DNA from: Vibrio crassostreae
Lineage (GTDB): Bacteria > Pseudomonadota > Gammaproteobacteria > Enterobacterales > Vibrionaceae
Reading direction: 5' to 3'
NCBI RefSeq assembly: GCF_024347415.1
Contig: NZ_AP025477.1
Coordinates: 1,736,001 to 1,800,000, forward strand
DNA length: 64,000 bases
In this document: piece by piece, positions 1 to 7,753 of the stretch
Numbering within the stretch: the first letter of the stretch is position 1
Layout of the letters: the number at the start of each line of letters is the position of its first letter
Notes under the pieces: generated by a model
Told to the model about the DNA's origin: nothing
The model's input: only the letters and a program-made list of their open reading frames with translations
The model's database searches: none
Position numbers and translations under genes: made by a program

Positions 1-71
1 AACGCAAACAGTTCTTCGAATTCAGAACTGGAAACGAGTTGGAGTTGTATATTCTCTTCTTTTATTGCCAC
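1..71 (-). CDS. N-terminal fragment of a possible GNAT-like protein (runs off the window)
   Basis: A reading frame starts at a GTG (69-71), preceded on the minus strand by an AGGAAG ribosome binding site with four bases between. It stays open to the window edge (23 codons), reading VAIKEENIQLQLVSSSEFEE and then LFA. The pattern of a short beta strand followed by 'S.SEFEELF' resembles the start of RimJ/RimL-type acetyltransferases, but 23 residues cannot prove a family. The start and reading frame are visible; the family is a guess. Confidence 0.45.
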   Translation of the reverse strand, partial: MAIKEENIQLQLVSSSEFEELFA

Positions 72-159
72 TTTACTTCCTTTTTAAACGCCTTTTGAAT
101 AAGCAAACAGTAACATAATTGAATAGGTAGGCTGCACTTTAGGTGTGGGTTGTTTTGAT

Positions 160-190
160 GCAAAAAAGCCACGCGTAGTGCGTGGCTTCT
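160..190 (-). terminator. Intrinsic terminator of the DUF5666 lipoprotein gene
   Basis: A perfect 9-bp stem (AAGCCACGC at 166-174, GCGTGGCTT at 180-188) encloses a 5-base loop. On the minus strand it runs into six T residues, just past the stop codon at 219. Confidence 0.85.
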
Positions 191-218
191 ATACTTAATA
201 TCAAGAATATTCTATGCG

Positions 219-1397
219 TTAGTTATTGTCTTCAGCTTCGATTTCGCTAGCGATGTATTGGTTACTCACCTTATACGTTTCTGCTTCAATACGTTGACCT
301 TGTAAAGTATAGAAACTTAGACCATCTTCATAGCGAGTATTTTGGTTAACGTAGACGGTTTGACTACCTGCAGTTGTCTGAATAACAAAGCTCAATGTTT
401 TGTCATCTGTGCTCTGAACTTCGCCTTCAAAATCAACGTCATTATCATTCCAATCTTGCGAATCATCGTTGTGTTCAAATTCGATTTCGGTAGCAACATT
501 TTCGCCGTTCGCTTTTTTCGTTGTTACTTCGACTTCTGTACCTACGGTCAAGCTTGATTGGTTACCATCTTCGTAACGAGTGCTGTCATTGACAACAAAG
601 CGCCCTTTGTAGCTTAAATCAAATGATGATTTGTCGTTAGCTACCCAAGTAATAATGCCTTCGATTTCCGTGTCATTGCTTACTTCGCTAAAATCTTCGA
701 CTTCCACTTCATCTGCTTTCAATACAGAGCCTACCATTGAGCCTGTCACTTCAACCCAAAGACCGTTAGATAATCCGTTGCTGCTTCTATCGTTGTCGAT
801 GTGGGAATTTGAATAATCAACGCTTAGGTTTGCGCCAAGTTTGAATGTTTTCGCGTTGCTGTCTAACTCGCTAATCAAACCTTCAACTTCAACCGACTCT
901 GTTAAGTTAGAGTGCTCGAATTTCACTACAGACAATACTTTGTAACCTGCATTCGCTGTCGGTAAAGAAGAGACCATAACCCAATCGCCATTTTCAATTT
1001 CACCTGACAGATTTGTAAAGGTCAATGCGATGCCATTGACTTTAAATGTACCATTATTATGGTTGGTGTCTGAAATAAGACCAACGATGGTCGGCTCAAG
1101 GCCAACTTGAGTCCCGCCAGTGTGAGTTGAAGCGCTGCGAGCATTAGATGAAATGGAGACCATCATATTCTTTTCTAGGTCTGTAATAGCCACGTTTTCA
1201 CCTGCGTAGTTCGCACTGTCTACTTGATAGCTATAACCATTCACAACAATGGTGTTGCCAGAAACAGAGTCAATGGTACCTTGAACTGCTGATGGAGCTT
1301 GCGTGTTGTTATCGTTGCTTCCATTGCTATTGCTGTCACTACCGCCACAGCCAGTTAGAATTAAACCGACAACTGAAATCAGCGCTAACTTTTTCAT
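219..1397 (-). CDS. DUF5666-repeat lipoprotein
   Basis: A 392-residue lipoprotein. The signal peptide ends in a lipobox (LTGC, Cys17), followed by a Gly/Ser/Asn-rich linker, so the mature protein should be membrane-anchored and face the periplasm or outer membrane. The rest is made of about five repeats of a small beta-rich unit, beginning near residues 38, 105, 170, 242 and 322. Each has the form 'V.G.I......FKV.G......ST.Y.DG', typical of DUF5666; 'TRYEDG' occurs twice. The C-terminal half is very acidic. The function of DUF5666 proteins is unknown. The gene faces a two-component operon across an 84-base gap, and the regulator-type repeats in that gap could control both sides. A role as an envelope accessory or target protein of that system is inferred from position only. 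Confidence 0.85.
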   Translation of the reverse strand: MKKLALISVVGLILTGCGGSDSNSNGSNDNNTQAPSAVQGTIDSVSGNTIVVNGYSYQVDSANYAGENVAITDLEKNMMVSISSNARSASTHTGGTQVGLEPTIVGLISDTNHNNGTFKVNGIALTFTNLSGEIENGDWVMVSSLPTANAGYKVLSVVKFEHSNLTESVEVEGLISELDSNAKTFKLGANLSVDYSNSHIDNDRSSNGLSNGLWVEVTGSMVGSVLKADEVEVEDFSEVSNDTEIEGIITWVANDKSSFDLSYKGRFVVNDSTRYEDGNQSSLTVGTEVEVTTKKANGENVATEIEFEHNDDSQDWNDNDVDFEGEVQSTDDKTLSFVIQTTAGSQTVYVNQNTRYEDGLSFYTLQGQRIEAETYKVSNQYIASEIEAEDNN

Positions 1398-1446
1398 CTA
1401 TATACTCTTTATTTAGTTTATTGAGGGTGTATCTTATAAACTCAAA

Positions 1447-1473
1447 CGTGAAGCACTCGTGAAGAAAGGTGAA
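1447..1473. promoter_or_regulatory. Direct repeats, candidate OmpR-type response regulator site
   Basis: CGTGAAG occurs at 1447-1453 and again at 1458-1464, 11 bases apart. A weaker GGTGAA follows at 1468-1473. Tandem half-sites one helical turn apart are the usual target of OmpR/PhoB-type regulators. The block ends nine bases before the start codon of the response regulator and lies between it and the divergent lipoprotein gene, which suggests autoregulation. Confidence 0.5.
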
Positions 1474-1481
1474 ATAAATCG

Positions 1482-2150
1482 ATGAAAGTTTTGCTCGTTG
1501 ATGACAGCCACAATGTTGCAGAAACCATTGCCGATTACCTAGAGCTGGAAGGGATGGTGATCGATTGTGCTTATCATGGTGAAGCGGCATTGAAGTTAGC
1601 GTCTGAGAATCATTATGACGTGATTATCATGGACATCATGATGCCTAAATTGGACGGTATTTCTGCTGTCAAAAAGTTACGAGAAGAAGTGCAATGCCCT
1701 ACGCCAATTCTTTTTTTAACCGCTAAAGATAGGTTGGACGACAAGATTGCGGCCTTTCAAGCGGGCGGAGATGATTACTTGGTTAAGCCTTTCGCCATGC
1801 AAGAGCTCAGTTTAAGGCTCAACGCATTGGCAAGCCGAGGGCCACGCCAAGGTATAGGAAAGCTGAGTTTTGCCGATATCTCTCTCAACTCGCAGACCGA
1901 CGAGGTATACCGAGAAGGTAGGCTTATTAAGTTGAGTCGTATTCAGCTCAAGATACTAAAAGTCCTTATGCGTCATGCTCCAGCGATTGTTTCAAGAACT
2001 GAAGTGATTGATTCTATTTGGGGTGATGAATCGCCAAGCAGTGATGCACTGCGAAGTCATATTTATGGCCTGCGTAACGCGCTCGATAAAGGGTTTGAAC
2101 ATTCACGATTAGAGACTATTCATGGACAAGGTTACCGACTCAAAGCATAA
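1482..2150 (+). CDS. OmpR-family response regulator
   Basis: A 222-residue DNA-binding response regulator. The receiver domain (about 1-115) has the acidic pair Asp7/Asp8, the phosphoacceptor Asp51 in 'IIMDIMMPKLDG', Thr80 and Lys102 in 'VKPF'. A winged-helix trans_reg_C domain (about 128-220) ends with the typical 'LETIHGQGYRLKA'. The length is normal for the family. The downstream histidine kinase gene overlaps it by 29 bases, so the two are translated together and form a pair. The direct repeats just upstream of the start may be its own binding site. Signal and regulon are not evident from the sequence. Confidence 0.93.
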   Translation: MKVLLVDDSHNVAETIADYLELEGMVIDCAYHGEAALKLASENHYDVIIMDIMMPKLDGISAVKKLREEVQCPTPILFLTAKDRLDDKIAAFQAGGDDYLVKPFAMQELSLRLNALASRGPRQGIGKLSFADISLNSQTDEVYREGRLIKLSRIQLKILKVLMRHAPAIVSRTEVIDSIWGDESPSSDALRSHIYGLRNALDKGFEHSRLETIHGQGYRLKA

Positions 2151-3399
2151 CGGCTCAAGCCACGGCGATTACCCGAGCATCTACCGAAAAATCCGCCGCA
2201 GTTTTGGCTTGATGACCTTGGTCATGTTCGGGCTTTTTTGGACAGTGATTTATATCGCTGAAAACCAGATGGAAGTGATCAGCCTCCATCACTGGCTAGA
2301 CACTGAAGCTAACCGTTATACGTCTGAATATCAGTTACTTGGCGAAGATGCGTTGTTGCCGAATCAAAACGAGTTTTCGAGTTACTGGAGTGAAGCGGAA
2401 CTGCCTAATTGGTTAGCTCGATACAAACAGCCCGGCTTCTATGAACATCTGTTGGGTACGGAAGATAAACACTTTTACGTATTCGAGCACCCATCAGGCG
2501 AAGGGTTGATGTATATCTTGTTTCAAGATGACGCTGACGACTACCTCGACGAGTATGAATGGAGCCTCCACAACTACACCCTCATGCTTGGTGGTTTAAC
2601 GTCCATTTTTATGGTTTTGTATGGAATCTATGTTGTACGCTCGCTGTCGAGGCCACTCAATCAAATAGAAAAGAAAATAGGGCAAATGCACCCTGAGCAG
2701 CCAAGTTTTGAAGTCGAGACGTCTTACGCTGAAACACGACATATTGAGCAAACACTTTTAGATTCAAAGAATCACATTTCAGGATTTTTTCAGCGGGAAG
2801 AGGAGTTCAATCGATTTGCCTCTCATGAACTTAGAACCCCGATTATGGTGATTAAAGGGTCGGCTGATCTGCTAACTAAAGTACCCAATCAACCTCCTGT
2901 TGCGTTAAAAGCGATTAATCGCTTGCAAGAAGCGAGTGAACAGATGCGAGTGCTGACTGAAATGTTTTTGCTGCTTGGTAAAGAGAGTATCGATGAGCAC
3001 CATTTCGGTCACTATGACCTGGAAGTCGAAGTTCAGAATCAGCTGCTTGAAATGGCGCCTTTGTTTGCCAAGCAGGATGCGAATTATAACCTAGACGTAA
3101 AAGGGACTGTCACTGTGTATGCGCCAGAGAGCTTTATTACTATTGTATTGAATAACTTAATTAAAAATGCGTTTAGCTACAGTGTTGGCGATGTTGGAAT
3201 TGTGGTGACAGGTTCTCAATTAGTGATCACTAACCGTCATGATGGCAATGAGACTTACAATGCTGGCTATGGTTGTGGCCTAGTGATTGTGCAACGAATT
3301 TGTGAGCGAATGGGTTGGAGTTTTGAAACTCAAGATGATGGGCTTCAATTCAGTACTTACTTAGATTTCTCTGTGAATAATCAGGTGGGTAGCAGGTAG
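2122..3399 (+). CDS. Membrane sensor histidine kinase
   Basis: A 425-residue kinase partnered with the preceding regulator. There are two transmembrane segments (about 29-46 and 152-172) around a periplasmic sensor region of about 105 residues rich in Trp, Tyr and acidic residues. A linker and a HisKA helix follow, with the phosphorylated His235 in 'FASHELRTPI'. The ATPase domain has the N-box 'NNLIKNAFSYS' and a shortened glycine box 'GYGCGLVIVQRICERMG'. No clear separate G1 'DxGxG' box is present; the stretch before the G2 box reads 'NRHDGNETYNAG'. This is a known variation in this type of kinase. The start at 2122 overlaps the regulator gene and was chosen because it leaves a full cytoplasmic N-terminus before the first helix. 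Confidence 0.9.
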   Translation: MDKVTDSKHNGSSHGDYPSIYRKIRRSFGLMTLVMFGLFWTVIYIAENQMEVISLHHWLDTEANRYTSEYQLLGEDALLPNQNEFSSYWSEAELPNWLARYKQPGFYEHLLGTEDKHFYVFEHPSGEGLMYILFQDDADDYLDEYEWSLHNYTLMLGGLTSIFMVLYGIYVVRSLSRPLNQIEKKIGQMHPEQPSFEVETSYAETRHIEQTLLDSKNHISGFFQREEEFNRFASHELRTPIMVIKGSADLLTKVPNQPPVALKAINRLQEASEQMRVLTEMFLLLGKESIDEHHFGHYDLEVEVQNQLLEMAPLFAKQDANYNLDVKGTVTVYAPESFITIVLNNLIKNAFSYSVGDVGIVVTGSQLVITNRHDGNETYNAGYGCGLVIVQRICERMGWSFETQDDGLQFSTYLDFSVNNQVGSR

Positions 3400-3436
3400 T
3401 TTCGATTACAAAAAATGAACCCATTGAGAAGGAGAG

Positions 3437-3461
3437 TAGTGTGGCTAAGTTAGCCACACTA
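3437..3461. terminator. Perfect 12-bp inverted repeat between convergent genes
   Basis: TAGTGTGGCTAA (3437-3448) is mirrored exactly by TTAGCCACACTA (3450-3461) around a single G. It lies between the ends of the histidine kinase and YdcH genes. Neither side has a U tract, so it may be a factor-dependent or bidirectional stop, or a protein-binding palindrome. Confidence 0.5.
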
Positions 3462-3473
3462 GCATATGAGTTG

Positions 3474-3737
3474 TTATACGATCTTAAGCGCGTGATGGCG
3501 CGTGAGCTGTTTGTGTAGCGAGTCTTTGAGCTCCATGCGTTCTACTTTGAGGTTGTGCATGCTGTCGTCATCGATAGGGCTGCCAGAGATTTCTAGCTGA
3601 CGGATGTCGTAGTCGAGTTGGTGGTACTTCTGCATGTCTGCTTTGAATTTTTCGTCGTCGTGGTTGAGCTGAACAATGTCTAATTTAAGATCTGGGAAAT
3701 CTAAGATAAAGGCATGGTTTTCATTGAGCATTGGCAC
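3474..3737 (-). CDS. YdcH/DUF465 family small protein
   Basis: An 87-residue charged protein (MPMLNENHAFILDFPDLKLD at the start) with the helical pattern of the YdcH/DUF465 family: an 'F..L...H..LD..I..LE' register, followed by 'M..LK.ER..LKD.L...L'. The family's function is unknown; members are small cytoplasmic coiled-coil proteins widespread in proteobacteria. The start has an upstream GGAAG. The gene is monocistronic and is separated from trhO by a strong hairpin. Confidence 0.85.
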   Translation of the reverse strand: MPMLNENHAFILDFPDLKLDIVQLNHDDEKFKADMQKYHQLDYDIRQLEISGSPIDDDSMHNLKVERMELKDSLHKQLTRHHALKIV

Positions 3738-3820
3738 TTCCTCTCTAGTCGAATTATTAACAGTATAGAAGTAATTTTTCGAAAGAAATGTGGTTCAAAA
3801 CACAAAGCCGTAAAGCGATC

Positions 3821-3870
3821 AAAAAAGGGCGCAAACTCGAGGGATCATCCTCGAACTTGCGCCCTTTTTA
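3821..3870 (-). terminator. Strong terminator after trhO
   Basis: A long interrupted stem pairs AAAAAGGGCGCAA (from 3822) with TTGCGCCCTTTTT (to 3869), plus an inner arm CTCGAGG/CCTCGA. Both strands end in a T run, so it could stop transcription in both directions. On the minus strand it follows the trhO stop codon by about 70 bases. Confidence 0.85.
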
Positions 3871-3938
3871 ATGTTCATAGCTATATATTCAAAGCTATAC
3901 GTTTAGAGCTATACAGTTATAGGCCTAAATCAGAAAGC

Positions 3939-4928
3939 CTACTTTGCTTTCTTACCAGAACGTTGTTGCTCTTTGTGCGCAAGCTTCTCTTTTTTACGTT
4001 GCTCGATAAGGTGAGCAGCATCGCCGCCTACGTGGGTTTCGCCACGAGCATTCGATAGCTGAACTTGCTTTTCACGTTCGCGGAAACGCGCTTTCTGCTC
4101 GTCGCTGTGTTTATCAATACACTTAGGGCAGCTTACGCCTTTCTCAAAGTGCTCAGACGCTTTGTCTTCGTCTGTGATTGGCAGGCGACAAGCGTTACAC
4201 ACGTCGTAACCGCTCTTCTCTAGCTGGTGGTTAACTGCAACACGACCATCAAATACGTAGCAGTCGCCTTCCCACATGCTCTCTTCTTCTGGTACTTCTT
4301 CTAGGTACTTAAGAATGCCGCCTTCAAGGTGATAAACCTCATCAAAGCCTTGCTCTTTCATGTAGGCTGTTGATTTTTCGCAACGAATACCGCCAGTACA
4401 GAACATCGCGACTTTCTTGTGCTTCTTAGGATCAAGATTTTCTTCAACGTACTGAGGGAACTCACGGAAGGTTTCAGTGTTTGGGTTTACAGCATTTTTG
4501 AATGTGCCGATGTCCACTTCGTAGTCGTTACGAGTATCAACCAGAATCACATCAGGATCAGAGATCAGAGCGTTCCACTCATTTGGTTTCACGTAAGTGC
4601 CTACAACGTGGCGTGGGTCGATACCCTCTACGCCCATGGTTACGATCTCTTTCTTAAGCTTAACCTTGGTGCGGTTGAATGGTTGTTCTTCGTTGAACGA
4701 CTCTTTGTAAACAACATCAGCCAAACGAGAATCTTGTTTGAACCATTGAAGAAGAGCGTCGATAGATTCGCGCTTACCTGCAACAGTACCGTTGATACCT
4801 TCGCTTGCAAGTAGCAAAGTACCGCGGATTTGGTTGGCTTCTAACACGTCGGTTAGTGGTTGGCGAATTTCTTGGTAATCATCAAGTGCCACGAATTTAT
4901 ACAGAGCACATACAACATATTGAGACAT
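3939..4928 (-). CDS. trhO: tRNA uridine(34) hydroxylase (rhodanese-like TrhO/YceA)
   Basis: A 329-residue member of the YceA/TrhO family, which hydroxylates U34 of certain tRNAs as the first step toward 5-(carboxy)methoxyuridine. The N-terminal acylphosphatase-like domain (about 1-95) is followed by a rhodanese domain (about 115-220). The active-site loop '[12 protein letters not shown]' carries Cys177 and Cys183. A Cys-rich tail (CNACRLP at about 241, CPKC at about 267) and a basic C-terminus complete the family layout. Length and motifs are normal. It stands alone on the minus strand with its own terminator, with no operon partner. Confidence 0.93.
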   Translation of the reverse strand: MSQYVVCALYKFVALDDYQEIRQPLTDVLEANQIRGTLLLASEGINGTVAGKRESIDALLQWFKQDSRLADVVYKESFNEEQPFNRTKVKLKKEIVTMGVEGIDPRHVVGTYVKPNEWNALISDPDVILVDTRNDYEVDIGTFKNAVNPNTETFREFPQYVEENLDPKKHKKVAMFCTGGIRCEKSTAYMKEQGFDEVYHLEGGILKYLEEVPEEESMWEGDCYVFDGRVAVNHQLEKSGYDVCNACRLPITDEDKASEHFEKGVSCPKCIDKHSDEQKARFREREKQVQLSNARGETHVGGDAAHLIEQRKKEKLAHKEQQRSGKKAK

Positions 4929-5121
4929 GGTTTTTCCTTTCTGCGAGCTGGAACGTAAATCCAGAGCGGTTACCTATTCTGATCATAGCTGGGTAACTAA
5001 ACCTAGCTTGTCATGATGGCTTATTAAAATCCGCCGCAGTATAACCAAGGCGATGTAGGACAAAAACCAACCAAATGTAGGGCTATTTATCACCTCACTT
5101 TTTGTGGACTTACAGTTTGAG

Positions 5122-5160
5122 GAACAAAAAGGCCCTGCTGTAAAACTACAGCAGGGCCTT
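5122..5160 (-). terminator. Terminator of the aminotransferase gene
   Basis: A perfect 14-bp stem (5129-5142 with 5147-5160, core GGCCCTGC/GCAGGGCC) has an AAAC loop and is followed on the minus strand by a TTTTT run. Confidence 0.9.
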
Positions 5161-5189
5161 GGTATTAATCTGTCTGACTTAATCAGCGG

Positions 5190-6338
5190 CTACGCTTGGT
5201 TAAGTACTTCCGCTAAGCGTTTTACCGCTTCGGTTAATTCTTCTGGATTAGCATTGGTGAAGTTTAGGCGTAGCGCGGCTTTTGCTTCATCGGCCTTTGG
5301 ATAGAATACTGGGCTTGGTACTACTGCTACGCCATTCGATAGCAAGGTTTTCGCTAATTCGAAAGTGTCACACTCTGGGATTTCTACCCAAATGAACATC
5401 CCGCCATCAACGGCTTTTAACACGCAATCTGCAGGCAGTTGTTTTTCTAGCTCTGAAAACAGAACCTCATAACGGGACTTGTACAGGGTGCGAATGTTTT
5501 CCATGTGCAGATTGAAATCTTCATGTTTTAGAAGACCAACAAGCAATGCTTGCATAGGAACGCTTGAGTGCAAATCCGCGCCTTGCTTCACTTTAATCAG
5601 TGGCTCAAGGTAGCTGCGTTTACCTGTCACCGCACCAATACGTAAGCCTGGAGATGCAATCTTAGAGAATGAACGAAGAACGATAGAGTTGTCAGGGCAG
5701 AAAGATGAAACCAACGGCAGCTCTGTTCCTGTGAAACGCAGCTCACGGTATGGCGCATCTTCAATGAATGCCACGTTGTACTTGATACACAGCTCAGCGA
5801 CTCTTTGACGAGTTTCTGTTGTCCAACAAACGCCAGTCGGGTTATGGAAATCTGGCACCGCATAGAACATCTTCGGAGATTGCTGTGCGAAGCACGTTTC
5901 TAGTTCGTCTAGGTTAGGGCCAAATTCAGTTTGAGACACAGTCACAATGTTTGCCTGAACCAAACCAAACACTTGCATCGCACCCAAGTAGCTTGGTGCT
6001 TCCATCACAACCACATCATTTGGATCAACATAGGCACGAGCAATCAAATCCAGACCTTGCTGAGAGCCAGTACAAATCATTGCTGTGTGAGTTTCTGGCA
6101 GTTGGTAGCTTTGTGTTAGGTGGTCAAGCAATGGGCCGTAACCCGCAGTCGAGCCGTATTGGAAAACTTCAGGCATGTTCGCTAGGTTTTCTAGTGTAGG
6201 CTTCATTAAATCGATAGGGAATGTTTTCGCATCGGGTAAACCACCGGCCAATGAAATGACATTTGGATCGCTTGCGGCAGCGAGGATCTCTCGAATGTAT
6301 GAAGATTGAATCTGTTGTAATGACTGTGCGATTTCCAT
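5190..6338 (-). CDS. PLP-dependent aminotransferase, class I/II (2-aminoadipate/aromatic type)
   Basis: A fold-type I aminotransferase of about 382 residues. Visible motifs are 'SLAGGLPDAKTFP' near the N-terminus, 'CTGSQQGLDLIARAYVDP' for cofactor binding, 'YAVPDFHNPTG' with the usual Asn, and 'RSFSKIASPGLRIG' with the Schiff-base lysine. This pattern fits the group containing 2-aminoadipate aminotransferases and free-standing relatives of MocR C-terminal domains; the substrate cannot be fixed. The start MEIAQSLQQ at 6338 is preferred to an upstream ATG at 6437, because the extra 33 residues are not family-like and overlap operator repeats. It is divergent from the AraC regulator, which probably controls it. 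Confidence 0.88.
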   Translation of the reverse strand: MEIAQSLQQIQSSYIREILAAASDPNVISLAGGLPDAKTFPIDLMKPTLENLANMPEVFQYGSTAGYGPLLDHLTQSYQLPETHTAMICTGSQQGLDLIARAYVDPNDVVVMEAPSYLGAMQVFGLVQANIVTVSQTEFGPNLDELETCFAQQSPKMFYAVPDFHNPTGVCWTTETRQRVAELCIKYNVAFIEDAPYRELRFTGTELPLVSSFCPDNSIVLRSFSKIASPGLRIGAVTGKRSYLEPLIKVKQGADLHSSVPMQALLVGLLKHEDFNLHMENIRTLYKSRYEVLFSELEKQLPADCVLKAVDGGMFIWVEIPECDTFELAKTLLSNGVAVVPSPVFYPKADEAKAALRLNFTNANPEELTEAVKRLAEVLNQA

Positions 6339-6408
6339 GTGTTGTGTCTCGTCGTTTTTCGTTTTTATTCTATCGCTTGATATTACACGGCAATTGTAAA
6401 AATAAGCG

Positions 6409-6452
6409 TGTCCGTTTATGCTCTTAAACATGTCCATTTATGCTATTTAAAC
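6409..6452. promoter_or_regulatory. Two-copy 21-bp direct repeat, candidate AraC-type operator
   Basis: TGTCCGTTTATGCTCTTAAA starts at 6409, and TGTCCATTTATGCTATTTAA starts at 6431. The copies differ at few positions and are 22 bases apart, two helical turns. AraC-family dimers bind such tandem sites. The repeat abuts the regulator's start codon at 6454 and faces the aminotransferase gene. Confidence 0.65.
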
Positions 6453-6453
6453 G

Positions 6454-7323
6454 ATGTCGCGTCAACACATATCTCGAATCAATGATGTTCTGTTCCATAT
6501 TCACCAAGACATTAGCCAACCTTTGTCTGCCAAAGCGCTCTCTGAGATCGCTGCGTATTCAGAGCAACACTTTCATCGTATCTTTAAAAGTGTGGTAGGG
6601 GAGTCATTGCATCAATACATTCGACGCACTCGAATGGAGTATGCGGCCAATCAATTAATGTTCGATACCAGCTCATCTGTGGTTGAGATCGCCCATAAAT
6701 GTGGCTTTAGCTCGGTGTCTTCGTTTAGCCGCGCATTTAAAGCGACCTTTAATATGTCGCCGGGCGAGTGGCGTAAACATGACTTACAGATCGCAGAAAA
6801 ACCTTACCTTAAAGATCCCGAAGTGGCGGCAGGCTATTTGAATGTCTCGCAGCGGGAGTTGCCGGAACCTAAAATTGTTGAAGTATCAGACCGAATGGCA
6901 GCTTATGTTCGACATACGGGCTATAACCGATCCATTCGTAATGCTTGGTTGATATTGAAAGCATGGGCGAACTCTGAACAGCGTGACTTTTCGAGTCAGT
7001 TTGGTTTGCATCACTCTAACCCTGCTTGGGTTGAAATGGACCAGTGTCGCTATGTAGCCTGTATCGCGATTGATGAGCCGATTAAGTACCGCAGTGTGGT
7101 TAATCAGATGGTGATTCCCGGCGGTTTGCATGCCGTGTTTCGACTTAATGGCCGTTATGGTGAGCTGCTACCACAGATCAGTATGGTATTAGAAAAATGG
7201 TTACCGGCCTCTGGTTTCAAACAACGCTCGACTCCTGCGTATGTGCATTATCATCGGAACCATTTTCTCAATAGTGATGAAGTGTTTGAGCTTGATTTCT
7301 ATCTGCCAGTGAGTTTTTATTAG
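6454..7323 (+). CDS. AraC-family regulator with GyrI-like C-terminal domain
   Basis: A 289-residue regulator with the DNA-binding domain first. Two helix-turn-helix motifs span about 8-108 ('LSAKALSEIAAYSEQHFHRI' and 'VVEIAHKCGFSSVSSFSRAF'). The rest (about 130-289) resembles a GyrI-like/effector-binding domain of the Rob and SbmC type, which usually binds small hydrophobic or cationic ligands. No clear Shine-Dalgarno sequence precedes the ATG; the 22-bp operator-like repeat reaches to two bases before it, so the mRNA may have a very short leader. An 80-residue gene follows after 24 bases. The divergent aminotransferase is the likely target. Confidence 0.88.
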   Translation: MSRQHISRINDVLFHIHQDISQPLSAKALSEIAAYSEQHFHRIFKSVVGESLHQYIRRTRMEYAANQLMFDTSSSVVEIAHKCGFSSVSSFSRAFKATFNMSPGEWRKHDLQIAEKPYLKDPEVAAGYLNVSQRELPEPKIVEVSDRMAAYVRHTGYNRSIRNAWLILKAWANSEQRDFSSQFGLHHSNPAWVEMDQCRYVACIAIDEPIKYRSVVNQMVIPGGLHAVFRLNGRYGELLPQISMVLEKWLPASGFKQRSTPAYVHYHRNHFLNSDEVFELDFYLPVSFY

Positions 7324-7347
7324 TAACCCCATTCTTGAGGAAAAATT

Positions 7348-7590
7348 ATGTATCTCGTTTTGTATTGCCACAATATTGGTATGACCGATTTTTCATTCTT
7401 TGAAACGGAAGACTTCGACAAAGAAGAGGGCTATATCGTGCGAGGTAAGTGGCCGAACGAGAAAGCGTTTCGTGATTACTTGACCAAAGAGTTCGGTGAG
7501 ATGAGTGAGTTTCAAATGATCGACTTAATTGCCAAAGGCGCAGAAGCAGAACACTACTCACCAGAAGAGTTGATGCGCTTAGCTGTCTAG
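7348..7590 (+). CDS. Small conserved-looking acidic protein, unknown function
   Basis: An 80-residue protein, not recognised. It begins MYLVLYCHNIGMTDFSFFET and is acidic, with a central 'GKWPNEKAFRDYLTKEFGEM' helix. There is no signal peptide or membrane segment. An AGGAAAAATT sequence precedes the start. It follows the AraC-type regulator by 24 bases and probably shares its transcript. The coding pattern looks real: one clean frame and a good ribosome binding site. A ligand-handling or accessory role next to the regulator is speculation. Confidence 0.7.
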   Translation: MYLVLYCHNIGMTDFSFFETEDFDKEEGYIVRGKWPNEKAFRDYLTKEFGEMSEFQMIDLIAKGAEAEHYSPEELMRLAV

Positions 7591-7591
7591 C

Positions 7592-7654
7592 CGTTAGCTC
7601 AGTAACCACTAATCCAGTAACATTTAGCTCAGTAGCAACCAGCTCAGTCGCATG
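7592..7654. repeat. Degenerate 15-bp tandem repeat
   Basis: About four units of a sequence like TTAGCTCAGTARCAAC follow the stop codon: TTAGCTCAGTAACCAC, a variant TAATCCAGTAACAT, TTAGCTCAGTAGCAAC, then CAGCTCAGTCGCATG. The units are imperfect and do not form a coding frame with the gene before. Confidence 0.55.
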
Positions 7655-7674
7655 TTTCAAACTTCCGAATAAAG

Positions 7675-7705
7675 AAATGGCAGCCTGATTGGGCTGCCAT
7701 TTTTC
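7675..7705 (+). terminator. Intrinsic terminator between convergent araC-type operon and dld
   Basis: An 11-bp stem AAATGGCAGCC (7675-7685) and GGCTGCCATTT (7692-7702) runs into a T tract on the plus strand. Confidence 0.88.
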
Positions 7706-7753
7706 GTTTAGGTTTAGGCAATTTGCTTGAAACCTTAAGTAGTGAAATTGGGG

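Noticed and set aside
7346..7660. A minus-strand frame rich in Thr/Leu over the small gene and tandem repeat
   Set aside because: Its repetitive residues come from the degenerate 15-bp repeat, and it overlaps a better-supported plus-strand gene.
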